A stretch of DNA of 7,178 nt from an uncultured Collinsella sp. (GTDB lineage: Bacteria; Actinomycetota; Coriobacteriia; Coriobacteriales; Coriobacteriaceae), in assembly GCA_958439775.1 (NCBI GenBank), contig CAUBWQ010000043.1, positions 1 to 7,178 on the forward strand, written 5' to 3'. How positions within the stretch are numbered: the stretch's first letter is position 1; every line of letters starts with the position of its first letter. Both the position numbers and the translations under genes were made by a program. The notes under the pieces are model-generated. The model was not told the origin of the DNA and searched no databases. It was given only the letters and a program-made list of their open reading frames with translations. Shown here in pieces: positions 5,037 through 7,178 of this stretch.

Positions 5037-6635
5037 ATGGATCAAAAGGCTTCCGCAAAGGTCCTCGTACTCGACTTTGGTGCGCAGTACGGTCAGCTCA
5101 TTGCCCGTCGCGTCCGCGACCTCAACGTGTATTCCGAGATTGTCCCCTGCGACATCTCGGCCGACGAGATTCGCGATATGAACGCCTCCGCGCTCATCCT
5201 TTCTGGCGGCCCGGCCTCCGTGTATGCCGAGGACGCTCCGTCTATCGATCCTGCCATCTTTGACCTGGGCCTTCCCGTCCTGGGCTTTTGCTACGGCCAT
5301 CAGATCACGGCCGTGACGCTCGGCGGCAAGGTCGGCCACTCCGAGGTGGGCGAGTACGGCCGCGCCACCATTACGCGTACGGCCGGCGCCAAGCTCTTTA
5401 ACTCCACGCCCATGGAGCAGACCGTGTGGATGAGCCACCGCGACGCCGTTTCCGAGGTGGCCGAGGGCTTTACCGTTACCGCCAGCACCGACGTGTGCCC
5501 GGTTGCCGCCATGGAGTGCGTCGAGCGCAAGATCTTCACCACGCAGTTCCACCCCGAGGTCAAGCATTCCGAGTACGGTCAGCAGCTGCTGAGCAACTTC
5601 CTGTTTGAGATCTGCGGCCTGGAGCCCAACTGGAGCATGGACAACCTGGTCGAGACCATGACGGCCGAGTTCCGCGAGAAAGTCGGCGACGACCGCGTGA
5701 TTCTGGCTCTGTCCGGCGGCGTCGACTCCTCCGTCGTGGCCGCGCTGGGCGCCCGCGCCGTGGGCAAGCAGATGACGTGCGTGTTCATCAACCACGGCCT
5801 GCTGCGTAAGGGCGAGCCCGAGCAGGTGGAGGAGGTCTTCACCAAGCAGTTTGACGTCGACTTTATCCACGTTCACGCCGAGGACCGTTATGCCGAGCTT
5901 CTGGCCGGCGTGACCGAGCCTGAGGAGAAGCGCCGCATCATCGGTACGCAGTTCTGGAAAGAGTTCTTCGCCGTGGCGCAGCAGCTCGAGACCGATGGCA
6001 AGCCGGTCAAGTATCTGGCTCAGGGCACCATCTACCCCGACATCATCGAGTCCGGCGCTCGCAAGACGGGCGGCAAGACGGCCACCATCAAGAGCCACCA
6101 CAACCTGATCCCGTTCCCCGAGGGCGTGCACTTCGACCTTATCGAGCCGCTCGATCACTTCTTTAAGGACGAGGTCCGCGCGCTTGGTCTGGCACTGGGC
6201 CTGCCGGGTCACATCGTGTTCCGTCAGCCTTTCCCGGGCCCGGGTCTGGCCATCCGCATCATCGGTGCGGTCGATAAGGAGAAGCTCGAGATCCTCAAGA
6301 ATGCCGACGCTATCGTGCGTGAGGAGCTCGACGCCTACAATCAGCGTCTGTTTGAGCAGACCGGCGAGCGCAACTCCGAGCACAGCTGCTGGCAGTATTT
6401 CGCGGTTCTGCCCGATATCAAGTCCGTTGGCGTTATGGGCGACGAGCGCACCTACCAGCGCCCGATCATCCTGCGAGCCGTCGAGTCCAGCGATGCCATG
6501 ACCGCCGACTGGGCCAAGCTGCCCTACGACGTGCTGGCCCGCATCTCCGGCCGCATCGTGGCCGAGGTTCCCGGCGCCAACCGTGTGTGCTACGACATCA
6601 CGTCCAAGCCGCCCGCGACGATTGAGTGGGAATAG
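5037..6635 (+). CDS. guaA: GMP synthase (glutamine-hydrolysing)
   Basis: The product has 532 residues, against 525 for E. coli GuaA. ATG 5037 is chosen because the AGAGGGGG site stands 5 nt upstream and the family N-terminus VLVLDFGAQYGQLIARRVR follows. The frame runs open far upstream, including an ATG at 4971, without family similarity. GuaA makes GMP from XMP, ATP and glutamine, the last step of guanine nucleotide synthesis, in the cytoplasm. The N-terminal class I glutamine amidotransferase domain (about 1-193) has LSGGPAS (55-61), nucleophile Cys85 in GFCYGHQ, and His172/Glu174 in QFHPEV. The ATP-pyrophosphatase domain has its P-loop at LSGGVDSSV (225-233). The C-terminal dimerisation domain contains RQPFPGPGLAIRI (396-408) and ends in the canonical CYDITSKPPATIEWE. 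All catalytic residues are present. It is divergent from ansA and followed by a strong hairpin, so it is probably monocistronic. Confidence 0.98.
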   Translation: MDQKASAKVLVLDFGAQYGQLIARRVRDLNVYSEIVPCDISADEIRDMNASALILSGGPASVYAEDAPSIDPAIFDLGLPVLGFCYGHQITAVTLGGKVGHSEVGEYGRATITRTAGAKLFNSTPMEQTVWMSHRDAVSEVAEGFTVTASTDVCPVAAMECVERKIFTTQFHPEVKHSEYGQQLLSNFLFEICGLEPNWSMDNLVETMTAEFREKVGDDRVILALSGGVDSSVVAALGARAVGKQMTCVFINHGLLRKGEPEQVEEVFTKQFDVDFIHVHAEDRYAELLAGVTEPEEKRRIIGTQFWKEFFAVAQQLETDGKPVKYLAQGTIYPDIIESGARKTGGKTATIKSHHNLIPFPEGVHFDLIEPLDHFFKDEVRALGLALGLPGHIVFRQPFPGPGLAIRIIGAVDKEKLEILKNADAIVREELDAYNQRLFEQTGERNSEHSCWQYFAVLPDIKSVGVMGDERTYQRPIILRAVESSDAMTADWAKLPYDVLARISGRIVAEVPGANRVCYDITSKPPATIEWE

Positions 6636-6653
6636 AACAGACGTTCGATTCTG

Positions 6654-6662
6654 TGTTATAAT
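6654..6662 (+). promoter_or_regulatory. Perfect extended -10 promoter element between guaA and the GyrI-like gene
   Basis: TGTTATAAT (6654-6662) is an exact TGn plus TATAAT. The -35 region is poor (AGAACA at 6634-6639, three of six, at 17-nt spacing), as is usual for extended -10 promoters. Transcription would start at about 6668-6670, the first bases of the following hairpin, and read into the gene at 6757 with a leader of about 88 nt. Confidence 0.6.
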
Positions 6663-6667
6663 ATCCC

Positions 6668-6713
6668 GCAATGGGCGCGGCCTCTTCCGAAGCCGCGCCC
6701 ATTGCTATATTTG
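6668..6713 (+). terminator. Strong intrinsic terminator-like hairpin after guaA
   Basis: GCAATGGGCGCGGC (6668-6681) pairs perfectly over 14 bp with GCCGCGCCCATTGC (6692-6705) around a 10-nt loop, followed by TATATTT (6706-6712). It lies 32 nt after the guaA stop, the right place to end the guaA transcript. It also lies exactly at the predicted start site of the next promoter, so it may instead cap the 5' end of the GyrI-like mRNA. Confidence 0.75.
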
Positions 6714-6756
6714 GTCGGATATCGACGGAAACCCAAGCTCAGGGAGGTTTGTTGCG

Positions 6757-7178
6757 ATGGCATACGATTTCAAGAAGGAGTTCAGGGAGCTCTACAAGCC
6801 GTCCGGCAAGCCGAGCGTCGTAACCGTTCCGCCTATGAGCTACGTCGCCGTGCGGGGCAAGGGCAATCCCAATGCCGAAGGCGGCGAGTACCAGAACGCG
6901 TTGCCGCTGCTCTACGGCGTCGCTTATACCATCAAGATGTCGAAGAAGGGCCCGCGAGAGATCGAAGGCTATTTCGACTTCGTCGTACCTCCGCTCGAGG
7001 GCTTCTGGTGGCAAGACCGCACCGATGGCGAGATTGATTATGCGCGGAAGGATGACTTCAACTTCATCTCGTGCATCCGTCTGCCCGATTTCGTCACTCG
7101 CGAGGACTTCGACTGGGCAGTTTCGGAAGCTGCCGCCAAGAAGAAGCTGGACTTCTCGGCGGTCGAGCTGCTGAGGGT
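6757..7178 (+). CDS. GyrI-like small-molecule-binding domain protein, 3'-truncated by the window
   Basis: The frame is open from ATG 6757 to the right edge, giving 140 complete codons. AGGGAGG (6741-6747) is a strong ribosome binding site 9 nt upstream. Visible marks of the stand-alone GyrI-like (COG4832) proteins are MAYDFKKEFRELYKPS at the N-terminus, VPPMSYVAVRGKGNPN (24-39), the LLYGVAYTIKMS helix (51-62), PPLEGFWWQ (78-86) and IRLPDFVTREDFDWAV (107-122). Full-length relatives are about 200 residues, so roughly the C-terminal third is missing. The GyrI/SOUL-like fold binds small hydrophobic ligands. Most stand-alone members have no assigned role, and some relatives act in drug sensing or hydrolysis of toxic compounds. 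No DNA-binding domain precedes it, so it is not a BmrR-type regulator. It has its own extended -10 promoter and is probably not cotranscribed with guaA. Confidence 0.9.
   Translation, partial: MAYDFKKEFRELYKPSGKPSVVTVPPMSYVAVRGKGNPNAEGGEYQNALPLLYGVAYTIKMSKKGPREIEGYFDFVVPPLEGFWWQDRTDGEIDYARKDDFNFISCIRLPDFVTREDFDWAVSEAAAKKKLDFSAVELLR

Noticed and set aside
4992..6671. 559-codon open frame on the minus strand opposite guaA
   Set aside because: Antisense shadow of guaA with low-complexity composition. The plus strand is unmistakably GMP synthase.

Overview
The window looks like an ordinary chromosomal stretch of a GC-rich Coriobacteriia-type actinobacterium, most likely Collinsella or a close relative. 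This is inferred from the protein set, the strong use of GC-ending codons and the mix of genes; no marker in the window fixes the species. The largest genes are metabolic or housekeeping: a GH4 6-phospho-alpha-glucosidase (cut by the left edge), the ribosome-associated ATPase YchF, type I asparaginase and GMP synthase. A GyrI-like ligand-binding protein is cut by the right edge.

Layout. Positions 2-1141 (+) hold the 3' part of the GH4 gene, followed by a strong GC hairpin. Positions 1269-2740 (+) are a two-gene unit, ychF and a small three-helix DUF1648 membrane protein, separated by 11 nt. Its likely terminator (2788-2841) lies inside the convergent gene at 2750-3139 (-), which encodes an unrecognised 129-residue protein. 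That small gene is divergent from a 72-residue XRE-type regulator (3216-3434, +), and a perfect 24-bp palindrome (3163-3186) sits between them. From 3435 to 3755 there is a gene-free, partly AT-rich convergent spacer. It carries a roughly 40-nt sequence twice in opposite orientation, each copy about 35-45 nt downstream of the stop codon of the flanking gene. Positions 3756-4769 (-) are asparaginase, divergent across a 267-nt regulatory spacer from guaA (5037-6635, +). A perfect extended -10 box, a 14-bp hairpin and the GyrI-like gene (6757 to the edge) follow.

How the genes relate. The window is a set of small transcription units, not one pathway. The GH4 enzyme would hydrolyse phosphorylated alpha-glucosides delivered by a phosphotransferase system lying outside the window. 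AnsA and GuaA act in amino-acid and purine nitrogen metabolism and share a divergent control region. The XRE regulator, the palindrome and the small divergent gene look like a self-contained regulatory pair.

The items most worth a second look are: (1) the inverted 3'-flank repeat at 3470-3511 and 3675-3713; (2) the divergent XRE/palindrome/unknown-protein cassette; (3) the absence from YchF of the histidine that corresponds to E. coli His114; and (4) the terminator embedded in a convergent coding sequence. I found no evidence of a defence system, prophage, insertion sequence, CRISPR array, tRNA or rRNA.
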